Assembly (NCBI GenBank): GCA_018136815.1
Contig: CM030944.1
Location: 496,456 to 560,455 of the forward strand
Source: Isochrysis galbana
Taxonomy: Eukaryota; Haptophyta; Isochrysidales; Isochrysidaceae
Length of the DNA stretch: 64,000 bases
Direction: 5' to 3'
Below the pieces are notes generated by a model. The model was not told the origin of the DNA. It did not search any database and saw only the letters and a list, made by a program, of their open reading frames with translations. This document shows, piece by piece, positions 52,280-63,880 of the stretch. The position numbers and the translations under genes were made by a program. Positions within the stretch are counted from its first letter, which is position 1; every line of letters begins with the position of its first letter.

Positions 52280-53800
52280 ATGGCCTCCTCGGGTTGCGCA
52301 GAGGGCGCGGGGTCGGAGTGCGACGCCTCGCTTGATAACGCGACGGCTGCGGTGCACGCGGCGGCGCGCGCGCAGCTCTGTGCGCTCCGTCCTGCCCAGC
52401 TGCAGCGCAGCTGGTCGCTCGGCTCCTTTATGGAGGCAGTGCTCGTGATCGGACTGAGAGAGAGGTGTGCTGCCCTCAGTCTCCCTTCCCTTCCCTACCC
52501 TTCCCTGTCCTGCCCTGCTTTGCCCTGCCCTGCCTGCCCTACCTTGCACTGTCTCGCCCCCCCCCCCCCCCCCCCTCACTCCCCAGCTCCTCGACTCTTT
52601 CTTGCACTTCTGGCTGCTCCTCCTGTTCCCTCCACCCCTTATGTGCCAGCTCCCCTCTCACACTGTCTCTCGTCCTCCGCCCTGCTGCCCTCTATCTCCT
52701 TCCTCCTCATGCCGTTGTGCTAGCAAGCGGCTTTAGGGTATGTACTCTGACATGCATCCCTTCCCACATAGAACCCCTCTGGCAGCCCTCAAGACGCCGG
52801 AAAGACAACCCACGATTCCCCTCGTACACCAATCGTAGGTATAGCGAACGAGGCGCGGCGATCCAAGCCGAACTTTTACGGCATGGCGCGTCTCGGGTAG
52901 AATTCATTGAGGTGTGAGCCCATCGTCCATATCTCTAGCGTTAGCATGGGGATCGTTACAGACACACGGTTTCTTGGCTTTCCAGGCGGTGAATGGTCGG
53001 GCGCTTGTGCGTGCTCAGCCTGAGCGTTGGGCGCACCGAATGCACACCGACGAGGTGGCGGATCTCAGTCACGCCGAAGGAGCAATCGGCTGCTTTTTGA
53101 GTCACTACACTGCGCATCGTCGTGCTCAGTCGCTTCGCTTGCAGGTGTGCGATCGCTCGCTCCGCTTGCGCGAGTCACTCCGCATGTGTCAAGAGAGACC
53201 CCAGCGCCTCACTGCACACGCTTATGCATGAGCAGACCTACCTTGTACTAGAAGACGATGCTGTCTTCCGGCCACATCTTGGAGAGCGGTTCCGGCAGAT
53301 GCTTCTACAGCTTCCGGCTCATTGGGACATGCTCTATCTGGGTTACAACACTTACTTTCGACCATCGCACGACTGCGTGCGCGCCCGAAAGCGATCACCA
53401 TGCGACGCCGAGGCTAATCTTCGGCTACTGTGCCGGGCAAAGGGCGGGCTGATCGACGCGCACGCAATTATTTTCCACGCGCGAGCGTGGCGGTGGCTGC
53501 TTCCACTTCTCGCCAAGATTGAAGCTTCTTCTACACCACTCATGCCCTACGATTTGGAGGTGTGCAATGCGCGAGCCTACCGGGAGCAGTGATTCGTTAC
53601 TTCTCTTAGCAATTCGTTTTACCTCTGCCCCACTGTACCCACAGCTAAGGAGCTTCATCGAGAGAAACGGAAGCACAGCCGCGTACGCCTATGCCGCGCT
53701 GCCGACCCCAATGATTGTGCAAAACAAAACTTTGGCGTCCGACATCTACGTCGATGGCATGTATGCACCCGATTCCTTAGCAAGAGGCAGCCGAAGCTGA
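52280..53800 (+). CDS. Glycosyltransferase family 25 protein; 5 exons
   Basis: Members transfer sugars such as galactose to LPS or to hydroxylysine in collagen; the acceptor here is unknown. The exons are 52280-52464, 52839-52911, 52986-53144, 53236-53559 and 53645-53800, giving 298 residues; introns are 374, 74, 91 and 85 nt. The joins restore the GT25 order: MEAVLVIGLRER/RYSERGAAIQAELLRHGA, VEFIE/AVNGRAL, SHAEGAIGCFLSHYTAHRRA, YLVLEDDAVFRPHLGERF (DDA is the probable metal-binding motif), WDMLYLGYN, AKGGLIDAHAIIF, PYDLE/LRSFIERNG, YAYAALPTPMIVQNKTLASDI. The acceptor before exon 4 is a GAGCAG tandem site, so one Gln may be optional. No clear signal peptide or membrane anchor is seen in the first 60 residues. 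Confidence 0.87.
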
Positions 53801-54245
53801 TCAATCCATGCCATGCCTCCTCCGACGCAATCTTGCAGCCTGAGTACTCGCGCTAGTCGATCGCCTCTATCCTGGGCACGTTCCGGCTACGAGACCATTT
53901 CGCTCTTGCACTTGGAAAATGAACTGAAATGCGGAAACTGCGCTAGTCATTCCATCTATCAAGTTGTATTTGAAGCTTGGCATGCGATGCAGGCCGCCCA
54001 NNNNNNNNNNNNNNNNNNNNNNNNNNNNNNNNNNNNNNNNNNNNNNNNNNNNNNNNNNNNNNNNNNNNNNNNNNNNNNNNNNNNNNNNNNNNNNNNNNNN
54101 ACTGAGCGCATCATGGGCCTCGCGTTCAAATCTCTAGCTCCGAGCGCTCGTAGATCATACGATGCATGCCATTGTTTTCTAAACTCTAGATTGAGGCAAT
54201 GCCGAACGTTGGCCTTGGTCTCCTCTTCAACACCCCCCCCCCCCC

Positions 54246-54279
<34 letters not shown>

Positions 54280-54365
54280 TGCACTCCCCGTGGCTTCCAA
54301 TGGTCCACTACGTATACTACTAGTAGTATTATGTATTATTGTAAACTATTGTTATAGTTTGAACT
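53801..54365. other. Intergenic with a 100-N gap at 54001-54100
   Basis: The N block marks an unresolved assembly gap. After it come a C-run, (CA)n and (GA)n at 54226-54280, then an AT-rich stretch. Confidence 0.9.
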
Positions 54366-55370
54366 ATGGAGCGTGCCGCGACCGCTCCCGAGCCCCAGGC
54401 GACCCTCGCCACCGCGCCCCACCTGGGACGCCCCATGCCGCCCGAGGCGGCTCGTCAGAAAGCCCTCTCAGAGCCCATCCAACCCATCCAAACCACACCC
54501 GCGCAAGCGCGCGGGGTGGCGAGCACTGGCACCGAAAAGGTTGCCACCATGGCTCTGCGCATCATGCAGGGGGTCTTTGAGACCCCCTCCTACAGTGGGA
54601 AACCTTCCCACCCCAAGAGCACCTCATGTGGGAGGGTAGCTCAGCTGCCCTCCCCATGGTGGAAACCTCTACCATCAGTGCACCCAACATGGGAGGGCAC
54701 TTCACAACCATCAACCCCATACGGAGAGCACCCCATGCCTCTGTTTTCCAACTTGTTGACACAATTCTCGTCTTCACCCCACTCTTGTGGGCCACTAGTA
54801 CCAATCACTCAGTGCCCTGCCTTGGGCCCTCTTTCAACACTAGACTCCCTCTCCCACTCCCCCTTCACACTTCAACCAACCCAAACAGCACGAACCCCCC
54901 CGCCCTCTGTTCAAAGCACCAAAAATTTCAATTCAAGACACATGTTGATACACTTCCCATTTTCACCCCGCGCTTGTGGGCCACAAGTACCTACAACCCA
55001 GTGCCCTGCCTTGGGCCCTCTTTCAACACTTCACTCCATCTCCCATTCCCTCATCCCACTACAACCAACCCAAGAAGCACAAACCTCCTCGCCCTCGGTT
55101 TCAAACACCAAAAATTTCGACTCAAGACCAGAGGGAGGACATGTCTTGAAGCGGCGTCGCTGCCCATGCCTAGCGCAAGGGTATAGCGCCTCCACTCAAA
55201 CATCTCCTTCCCCAAAGCTCCTCTTTGAGGAGTTGCTCCTCACCCTCCCATTAGGCCCCCTTGCCTGCGAGACCAGAACAGGATCCTGGCGTGGCGGGCT
55301 GTTTGAGTGTGGAGGGAGGGGTGCTCCGGCTAGCGCAGGTAGTAAGCTAGTGAAGAGCTGGGTGGCATAA
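54366..55370 (+). CDS. Repeat-built Pro/Ser-rich ORF of unknown origin
   Basis: 334 codons from MERAATAPEPQATLATAP. Residues about 135-260 consist of two tandem copies of a unit of roughly 62 residues (CGPxVPxTQCPALGPLSTL, then a KNFxSR end). No family is recognised. The MERA start and preceding sequence loosely resemble the repeat at 1.54 kb, and TATTATGTATTATTG occurs on both sides (about 54328 and 55479). It is therefore probably repeat-derived rather than a host gene. Confidence 0.35.
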   Translation: MERAATAPEPQATLATAPHLGRPMPPEAARQKALSEPIQPIQTTPAQARGVASTGTEKVATMALRIMQGVFETPSYSGKPSHPKSTSCGRVAQLPSPWWKPLPSVHPTWEGTSQPSTPYGEHPMPLFSNLLTQFSSSPHSCGPLVPITQCPALGPLSTLDSLSHSPFTLQPTQTARTPPPSVQSTKNFNSRHMLIHFPFSPRACGPQVPTTQCPALGPLSTLHSISHSLIPLQPTQEAQTSSPSVSNTKNFDSRPEGGHVLKRRRCPCLAQGYSASTQTSPSPKLLFEELLLTLPLGPLACETRTGSWRGGLFECGGRGAPASAGSKLVKSWVA

Positions 55371-56770
55371 GGGGGAAGGGTGTATGCGCTCGCCGCGGCA
55401 GGGAGTCCTGTCTTGTGTGCGCGCTAGTCCCGTTCCTTTGCCGCGCCGCGACCCATAAAAATTTGTTAAAAATAAAATATTATGTATTATTGCAGAACCT
55501 TGGGCACCTGCACTTGGCACGCTGGCACCTGGCCCGGATCGCGACGATCAGCGAGACACTGCGCAGCAAGTAGGCGGAACTATAGCAAGGCGCAGTATGC
55601 GCGTGAGGCCGGCGCGCGCAGCGCCGCCGGCCCCGCCTAAGCACATCGGCCAACCTCGCCGTTCTCGGGCTGCCCAGGCGGAATGTGCGGAATCAATAGC
55701 AAATAGTTGGTTTAAATAACGGCCGCGGGCAGCGGTATGCTGCGCCCCGAGCGGCAACAAGCAGCATAAGATGATGCTGGCATGACGCTTGCGTCGCTTG
55801 CGAGAGCTTGGCATTCATATGACCCGGACCCGGACCCCTCCCGCTAGCATCGAGCATACGCATACATCATACGGACCGCCACGCGCTGCCCTGCGCCTAA
55901 TATCTAGGTCCTAGCCGCCCTACTTGCGGCCTTGCTTGGGTGCACTTGCGCGCTGCGTTGGCCGCTGGCTTGCTACACGGGCGCGCGCCCCCCGCTGCCC
56001 TCAATCTAGCTCGCCGTGCCCGCCACATAGCCGATCACATTATTCAAGCCGCAGGCGGGCTGGGGGCGTGCGCGCCCTCAGCTACTTATGCGGATGGCTG
56101 CCTTCATCGTCGATGCCGACCAACACAGCCAATGAAAACTCCATCTCAGACTCAAGGCTGGGCACCTGAATGTAAGTGGGTAGGGTACAGAATCGCCACA
56201 TCTCACTTTTCCACGTGTGCAACGCTAGTTGCTAGTTGCCTTCGATGGCCCTTCGTGTCAAGCGAAGCTCATTTTCCCGCGCTCGGTTGAGCGCCCTAAG
56301 AATCTGCACTTCTGCTACCTAATGCTAGACACAATTTATCGACACTTGTTCTTGCATGTTGAGGGACTCCCTCGTCATCGGAAGGCCCCTTGCGCTCGTA
56401 CCAAACATCGACGCCAGGTGAGTAAAGAATGCGGTGAAGTCGTCGAATAAAGACAAAAGAGCAAAAATGCATGGAATGGGGTGCGGGAGATCGCTTTGAC
56501 GGCGTACTGTACTCACGCGTGTGCGTGCTCGTGAAGATGGGATCGCAAAGAAAGGCCGGCTCACCCTACAACGAGCTGTGGCGCAGACAATATGGCATGC
56601 GATTCGGCATAAATAAGATGATGGCCGCTACCAGCCGGTGATTTCTGCCAAGGCTGGCCGAGCACGCAGCATTTGCTGCGAGTCCGCAGTGACTGGATCT
56701 CACCCGCGCAGGCGGGACATTCATGTGCCATCGGCTTGCGAGCTCTCTTGTCGAGGAACATGAACACGTC
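55371..56770. other. Intergenic, no gene recognised
   Basis: Includes CGGACCCGGACCCGGACCC (55823-55845). Several short GC-rich frames on both strands lack family resemblance. This is the 3' side of SAM50. Confidence 0.4.
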
Positions 56771-56771
56771 C

Positions 56772-58908
56772 TCAGCCAGCGGGTCCACACACACCGATCT
56801 GGATGCCGCTCCGGACTACCGAGTCGCCCGGCTGCCGTTGCAGCACATGCATAAGGTTCAGTTCGAACCGACCCAGGGGCGTGGGAACGACAAGCCCAGC
56901 ACCAACCACGGCGCGGAGCCCGCCTCCAATGGCCCGTGCCACCGAGCTCATCGTAGCATCCGAACCGTTACCAGCTACAGCGTTGATGGCGCTCAACGCA
57001 TGCAGCGCTCCCGTGCTGCCAAAGAGGTGGACGCGGGCGCCCGCCCGCTCGAAAATCTCCCCAGGCAGCTGGGCACTCACGTCCACTGTGGCCTGCACGA
57101 GTAACTCCCCGCCGAGGGCGTCAGATGGCGTCTTAGCAGAGACGACTCCCGATGCTGTGTGCCGCTGTTCACGGGGGCCAACGCCATGTGTTCGAAAACC
57201 CCACAAAGAGTGAGGACCGCCGAGAAAGTAGCGATCCAAGATGGTGATGCCGTCGGGTGGCAGTAGAGGCTGCGGCGGACGGTAAGCGCGGCTAGGGAAA
57301 CTGTGGGGCGATGCGCCTGGTACAGGCGTGTCGAGTCCATTGCTTTGGGACGATGGGCTGCGGGCAATGCTGCCATAGTTCCAAATCCCTGACCCTGCCC
57401 GCGCGCCGTTTGTAAGGGGCGCTGATGGCACAGTGGGTGCAGAGCGCCCGGAGACCAACGGGAGGATGAGACCGAGGGAAGCGGATACGCCGATGGAGAA
57501 ACGGGGTAGGCCGAGAGCAGTTAAGGGGAGCTGGGCTCGAGCCTCCGCGGTGTGCTTATGGAAGGCAGCATCGCCGATGGCGCCGATACCTGCGACTTCC
57601 GTGGCAACCTTAAATAGATAGCCAGAAGTCGGTACGATGGGATCGTTAAGATTTGACCGCACGTATCTAGCAAGCGTCAGGGAGGGACAAGGTGACTCGG
57701 CAATCGGCGACGTATGGGCTGCTAGTGCTGGACGGCGATGAGCGGATTGAAGGGGGAGAAGGGGGCTGGCGCACGTGTGCTTGAGGCTCGACTTGAGGCT
57801 CATACCCCGCTGTTGTAGCACTGCCCACGACGATGTTCCGACCGGGATCTACAGTCAGAGGCGGAGCATATGGGAAGGTACCGAGGGCGTTCCGATCCGA
57901 ATGCTGATCCGAGTGGCATGCCATGCCGGGTTTGCATAGTGCCTTTCGGCTTGGAATGTGGAGACGTTCCATGGCGGAAACAGGTCGGCCTCGCCGGACA
58001 CCCGCGTTCTCACCTGCGTGATTCGGCGGTGCGCCAGCTCGTACGCAAATTCGTGCGAGCCGCCGGGAAGCGTAGACGTGCCGATGACAGCACTCAGGAC
58101 CATCGACTGCGACTTCTCAGTGAAGGATGAGAGCCGTTGGTGAGAGAGTACCTGTTTGGTCAATAGCATGGAGAGGTGGTGGTAGCGCGGGCGGTAGCCG
58201 CCGTGGCAGTGTGCGCACACAACTCGGCGATTTCTAGCTGGACTTGGCGCACCGTCTTGACCAACTCGGCCTTAAGTTGCGCGTCCGTGCCCCATGGCCG
58301 TGGCTTGATCGCATGCAGGCTAAATGTATTGGACTTGTGTTGACCCGCCTCCATGTGTGCGCCCAGTCGTTCAGCAAACCCAAAAATGTTGCGGACGGAG
58401 ACCTGCGCGGGTTGGCCAGCGCATCGTAAAGGGGGAGGGGGGGAAGTTGGCGCGGATAACTGGGAAAAGTTTTGTCGATTCGTCTATCGGCGAGGGTACA
58501 AGCGCAAGGCAGAGGAAGCAGGGCGCAGCCGACAATCTGGGAAAATGTCCTCACGTCTGCATCCATTGATCCCTCTCCTCCGGTGGTGTGCACGCCGGTG
58601 GAGGCGGAAGCGAGTCGCTTCTTCTCCACGATTTGCACCGTTACATCTGCTAGCGGCATGCTTCCCTCCAAACCCTCCCCAGCACCTTGGGAAGAGGAGG
58701 AGTCTACGACAAATGTGGCGCTCTCAAAGACTCCGAGAGACTGGAGCGCTGCGGCCGCTACGGCGCAGTGCGCATGGATCTGGCCGAGTGTTGAGGCGCG
58801 GCGTAGATGGCGCAACTCCTGTTCGACCACTGATGGCAGCGTGTGTCGCGTGCCCCGCACGAAGACCGCATTGACACGGCAAGGGGTGGTTGGGCCCGCC
58901 CGTTCCAT
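56772..58908 (-). CDS. SAMM50: SAM50/Omp85-family outer-membrane beta-barrel assembly protein; 5 exons
   Basis: This is the central subunit of the mitochondrial sorting and assembly machinery, inserting beta-barrel proteins into the outer membrane. The exons are 58908-58555, 58402-58253, 58151-58014, 57848-57775 and 57666-56772, giving 536 residues; introns are 152, 101, 165 and 108 nt. The POTRA-like domain spans about residues 10-115 (VNAVFVRGTRHTLPSVVEQE, ALQSLGVFESATFVVD, VTVQIVEKKRL). The barrel follows: VSVRNIFGFAERLGAHMEAG, SFTEKSQ, HEFAYELAHRRIT, RGMSLKSSLKHT/YVRSNLNDPIVPTSGY, DRYFLGGPHSLWGFRTHGVG and GRFELNLMHV near the end. The exon 2 donor (ACG/GTGCGC) is the least certain join. 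Starting with MERAGPTTP, it has no cleavable presequence, as expected for the family. A long purine tract lies directly upstream. Confidence 0.92.
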
Positions 58909-58915
58909 CGTGAGC

Positions 58916-59395
58916 AAGCGAGAGAGAGGGAGTAGGGGAGGGAGGGAGAGGGGGTGCAGAATGTAGGAGGGAGAGGGGAGGGAGAGGGTCCTGCGCGCTC
59001 GATGGCCAGCCAGCGATGTGAGAAATGGGCTGGGGCCGGAGGAGGAGAGAAAGGGAGGCGGGGTGGGCCTGTGAGGGGGGGGGGGGGGGGGGGGGCAGAG
59101 GGCGACGCGGGGCGGCGCGGCACCGCGGGGAGACTGAAGTCGGGAGAGAAGAGGGAGATGAGACAGGTTTCGAGAGAGACGGAGAGAAATGGGAGTCGAG
59201 GAGAGAGGAGAGAAGGGGAGCGGCGAAGATTCTTGAGAGGGGAGAGTGGGGGGGGGAGGGGGGGGGGAGGAGGCCGGGAGGGAAGAGGGCGGGGGGAGAG
59301 GGGGGGGGGGGGCGCGGGGGGGAGCTGGGCCGGGGGGGCGGCGGGGCGGGCGGGGGGGGGGGCGGGGGCTGAAGGTGGCCGCGGTGAGGGAGATG
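58916..59395. repeat. GA/G-rich tract upstream of SAM50
   Basis: About 480 bp of GAGGGAG and G-runs (up to about 23 G near 59078). It is CT/C-rich on the SAM50 coding strand and begins within 10 bp of its ATG. Confidence 0.85.
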
Positions 59396-59399
59396 CGCA

Positions 59400-60900
59400 A
59401 TCACGGCATGAGGCCACATCTCCCACCATCTCCGCCTCTCTTTCCCCGAGACTCTGTCCCTCCCTCAGCTCGCAGTTTCAGTCAAGAGTTCAGCCGCACT
59501 CGTGCCCACGTTTCCCGTCTGAACGAGTTTTTTTCGAGCGGGCGCTCTTCCATTCGCGAGGGGCTATGTCGTTATATCCCTGATAATGAGTGATTCGTGC
59601 GTAAAGGGTTTCAGTAAAATGAAGAATTTTTCTGATAAAATTCTAAGATGGCAGCCCAAAACAAGGAACGGCGGCTCATTCGATACTCGGCTGTGTGACA
59701 TGTGAGATTGTGTGAGATTACGAGACGATTCGGCAAACATCGAAACTTTCATCGAAACTGCCACACAATTTTGAGAAGACAGGGAAGATGGTCCATTCTT
59801 CCTGAATCGGGGGGGGGAGGGGGGGGAGGGGGGGGAGGGGCGGAAGTGAGACTTGGTGGCAACGTGAGCGCTGCGCAGCGGGAAGGGCAGAGCCGCGCCG
59901 GCCAATGGTACTCCGTAGGCAGCCAATTCCTCGCGCCGGCGCAATCCCTTCGCCGTGTGTCCTTCGCCCTCTGGGGGGGCTGTGGAGGCTGGGAAATGGC
60001 TCGAGGAGAGGCTAGAGGCTCGAGGCCTACTGGGAGGGAGACAGCCTCCCAGCTGCGCAGATCCGCACTCTCCGCGCGACGGCCCGCCTGGTGGAGCTGG
60101 AGCGTCTGGCGGCGACGACGTCGACGATGTCGCCAGCGTCCTTCGCACTTCGCACCCCTGGCGGGGCGGGCGTGGCGCCCGCGCAGCGCGAGCGGCGCTA
60201 TGCGAGGCCGTCCATATCATATGCAGGCCCCCAGCGCGCCACGGCGGCGGGTTGGCATACGCCAAAGTTTTGATCTTGAGCACCCCAAGTTTTGAGGTCA
60301 AAATTTGCTGCCAGGGCACCCAAATTTTGGGCAAAATTTTGATATTTTTTGTGATGCGTGCGTGTAGCCTCTGAATCTGAATCAACTCACCCAACACTAC
60401 CCAACACCCCCACATCGTCTACATCTCCCATGCCCATATCCCATATACGCGTCGGCGCGCCACTACTCGCTACTCGCCCAGCGCAGCTTATGCTGTTGTG
60501 TGATCGTATGATCGCATGGGGTACCCAGTTGCTCCGTCAGGTGTCAGGTCGTCAGGTCCTCATATCAGGTTACTAATGTTATAATATGGTAGTGTAATAA
60601 TAGTAATGAGATCTAATGGCTAATGGTGTTATTTAGTTTTAGTACAGAGACCTCCTTCCTGCACTGCGTGTCTGGGCGTCTGGGCTGCTAGTTTTTTGGG
60701 GGATGGTGATTATGAAAGGGGGGGCCGGGAGCTTTCCTCACCCTACCTACCTCCTTCTCCTTGTCCTGGGCGCCGCCTGTATCTAAAACGGGGCCACACA
60801 ATGGCTCGACACTCACGCACTAAGCCACGCCGGAAGCCGGCACATACAATGGGGACACAAGCGACGCCCAACCTCCCGAGCCCATCCAGCGCATCCAACA
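59400..60900. other. Intergenic, no gene recognised
   Basis: Contains G-runs at 59810-59840 and an AT-rich patch with AAAATTTTGG-like inverted pieces at 60290-60350. Frames of up to about 280 codons here are not supported by any family pattern. Confidence 0.4.
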
Positions 60901-60921
60901 CGCAAGTCTCGCAAAGGCCCC

Positions 60922-62451
60922 TTGGCCAATCAAGGTCGGCCCACGGCCGATACGCTTTCTCACAAGTCCGAACCGCACAACTACCCTTGCGCAGTTCCAG
61001 TCTCCGCCCCTGGTGGCCGCCCGCGGCCCCCAGGGCACTCCAGTCTCGATGCCTCGTCTCCGCCAGTTCCTCAACCAGGCCCTAGTGCCGCTTCCTCCCT
61101 CCGCGTTTCACCGGCGACTCGGCCTCTTCAAGTCGCCGCTCCTCGACCTTCCTGCACGCCCGCCTATCGGGCTGCGCCCCAACCCCTCGATTCCGCCTCC
61201 GCGGCATCTAAATCCTCGACTCCCCGGTCGCCCGTCTCCCCGTGCCCATCCGGTTCCGAAACTCGCTTTTCTGCTCCGCCGCCCTTCGCTTTCAGCTCCG
61301 CTCCGAGTTCATCCTCCGGCCCGCAGGCCGCCCCTACGAATACCACGTTTCCAGGTCCCACCTCTTCAGTCTCCACTCTCGAAGTCAGATCTACGCTTCG
61401 CCCCGTGTCCAGGGACCCTAGCCCCAATAGGCTCCCTCTCTTCTCCGGCGCCAGCGCCACCAGTTCGCCGACCGCGCTTCCCTCCGAGCTTGAGGGCACG
61501 CAAGCAGCCTCGGCCCCCCTTCGTGCGGCCCAGCTACCCGCGCGGCTTACGGCCGAGACTGTCGTCGCAATCCCGTCCAGAGCGCCGACGCTCTCCTCGT
61601 TTCGAGCCCCTGTGCTCCCGTCACCTCGGCCAACAGTAATCCCGTCGACGACCAGTCCTGCCTGGCGTCCATGCGGTCTCACCGGCCCCTCATCAGTAGC
61701 CATGGCATTGCGCGCAAACTCCGCTGTGACTACCCCCTCGATCGTGGACGCGGTTCCGATAACCGAGTCTGCCCCCGTGATTTCCGCCTCTCATCCTGTT
61801 GAGAGCGGATACCCCGCTTCTGGAGCCCAACCGCCCATGGTTGCGCTCACCCCGGATAACCAGTCTTCGACGCCGACGGCCGAGCCGCCGGTCGTCCCTC
61901 TCCTCGTCAGGGGTGCTGCTGATGGTGGCATTCCCCCCTCTTCGTCTAGCTTGCCCGCAAGCTCGGATTCCGCCTCTCATTCTGCTGAGGGCGGTAACCC
62001 CGATTCCGGAGCCCGACTGCCCATGGTCGCGCTCACGCCTGATAACCCGTCTTCGATGCCGACGGCCAAGCCGCCGGTTGCTCCTCTCCTCGATAAAGGT
62101 GCCGCTGATGGTGGTACCCCCTTCGCTCCGCCCAGCTCGCCGACCTCGCAGGGCTCCCCCTCCTTGCTGGTCGCCCCGGCCACTTCCGAGAGCCTCCCTG
62201 TCCCGGCCAATCCCAAGCACGTCACTTGGGAGGACAGGGGTCGCTCTCCCTCGAAGGGCGCGTCCAACCCTCACGTCCCGTGGGACCCGCGATCCCACGG
62301 GATCTACGCCGTGTGCGCTGCCATTAGCGCTGCGAATCCCGTTCATCATGCCGCCGCCAACGATTCCGTCCGCCTTTTGGCCGAAGCCCGAGCCAAAGCC
62401 AGCGGTACCTCCCCCTCTTTCTTCGCTGTCGCCGTTGCTTACAGGAGATGA
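60922..62451 (+). pseudogene. C-terminal region of a gypsy-like element ORF, Pro/Ser-rich with internal repeats
   Basis: 509 codons dominated by Ser, Pro and Ala. Two tandem units of about 67 residues share LPMVALTPDN, PPVxPLL and GAADGG. The end contains GIYAVCAAISAANPVHHAA and stops 42 bp before AAAACTCCTGTAAAAGGGAGAA, which has a counterpart after the chromovirus polyprotein. No catalytic domain is present. It is most likely the 3' part of a related element, or an accessory or gag-like ORF. Confidence 0.45.
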
Positions 62452-62776
62452 GACGCGCGTCGTCTGCGGTTGCACCCACCGCAACACCCGAGCAAAACTC
62501 CTGTAAAAGGGAGAAATGGGTGGGACGATGCGTACAAATAGGTTGCCGCGTCAAGCTTCCGAATTTGTGCTCAAAGGGCCCACGGGTGCTCTCGTCTTCT
62601 ATTCCCAGCGTCGCCTTCCATGTTTGGTTTCTCGGTTAACTTGGGTTCCTCTCACCTCGTTGTTCTAATTCTGGGCTTCTTCTATTTCGGTTGATTTGTC
62701 CGCGGATTTCTCCTATTTCGGTCGCTTTGTTCTCCTTCCATGCTGCTCGTCGAGACGACTCGAATTTAGTCGGGGA

Positions 62777-63040
62777 GTGTCGTATTCCATACGATGACAG
62801 ACTTTTACTTCTAACCGGTGGTTTATTTTAAGCCTCAAGGTCTCGTCGGCGACATTCTACCCCTTCTCTTACTTTCTTTCGATGTCATCAAACGTTCCAC
62901 GACTGTCTTCCGTCTTCTCTTCATGCGCCGGTTGTAGTCTTCCGTCTTCTCTTCGTATCTCGGCGGTAGCTCCACAGCGAGGTCTGCTCTCGGTGTTCCG
63001 ACTTCTCTGTTTCGCGTGTCTGTGCGCCGATGAGTTGCCT
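62777..63040 (+). repeat. LTR-like segment followed by a putative primer-binding site
   Basis: TGTCGTATTCC follows a purine tract (GGGGAG), paralleling 31079. Bases 62880-63110 match 6050-6270. TGGTGCCGACGC at 63041-63052 could be the primer-binding site, and a new frame (MVEAVRPDFYYDLSDIFPQ) opens at 63297. Confidence 0.5.
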
Positions 63041-63296
63041 TGGTGCCGACGCTTGACAGTCCGCCTTGAGTGTGGTTAGTTTTCGCCCTGTTTGGTTTAG
63101 TTCGTGTGTGTCTGTGTGACGGAAGAACCTTTTTGAGTCCCTGCGTTGTAGTCCCTCGTGCCTACCTTGGACCTAAGAAGCTCTCATTCTCCTTCTCTCT
63201 CTTCCTCTAGCTCGCTAGCTAGCCTCGGCCCTACCCTCCAACGCCGCACGTTGTGAGCCTCCGAACCTCCGTCTCTCTTCTCGTCCCTCTCACTCG

Positions 63297-63430
63297 ATGG
63301 TAGAAGCTGTCAGACCCGACTTCTACTATGACCTCTCAGACATATTCCCGCAAGAAACTACCTCCGACTCCTTCACGGCCGCGTCAGCTGCCGGCTCGAT
63401 CGAACGGCCCTCTGCCCACGAGCCAGTAGT
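63297..63430 (+). other. Possible gag N-terminus, interrupted by a repeat
   Basis: About 45 codons (MVEAVRPDFYYDLSDIFPQE...) begin at the position expected for gag after the leader, then run into the dispersed repeat at 63440. Confidence 0.3.
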
Positions 63431-63439
63431 CATCGCGTG

Positions 63440-63615
63440 TTCGACAAGCTCGCGGCCCGCGCCCACGAAGGGTCTGGGCAGGAATGATGAGTGCCCTGCC
63501 CCTGCCAAAGGGCAGGGGCTGGGGTTGAATGTACGGGCCAACCCCGGGCGGTGTCCGCAATCCGCAATGGAGAGGGGGGGGCGCGAGGCCTCCATTGACC
63601 CCCACTTATAAAAGC
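63440..63615 (-). repeat. Dispersed repeat ending CCCCCACTTATAAAAG
   Basis: Inverted relative to the copy at 17508-17700; the same GGGGCTGGGGTTGAATGTAC and TGATGAGTGCCCTGCCCC blocks are present. Confidence 0.7.
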
Positions 63616-63810
63616 TACGAACTTACCCCCCCCCCCCCCCATACTCCCGCCCCTTCGTAAAAACCTATAACCATCCCTCCCTTTCCTGATCGCCTGGCAG
63701 ATAGGGACCGGAGGAGGAGGGGCACACCCACCCACCGACGACCGGCGAGGCACGCGAGAGGGAGACGCAGGAGAAGCCTCGGGATCAGCGCACACGACGT
63801 CGAGACTAGA

Positions 63811-63880
63811 GAGTAGTTATTACACTAAGGAGAGGCGAACCGTGAGTAGTTGTTACACCAAGGAGAGGCGAACCGTGAAT
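63811..63880 (+). repeat. 33-bp tandem duplication
   Basis: GTAGTTxTTACACxAAGGAG, then AGGCGAACCGTGA, occurs twice in succession with two differences. Confidence 0.8.

Noticed and set aside
58234-59429. Long Pro-rich ORFs extending upstream of SAM50
   Set aside because: They translate the purine/G tract on the opposite strand; the family alignment starts at the ATG at 58908.
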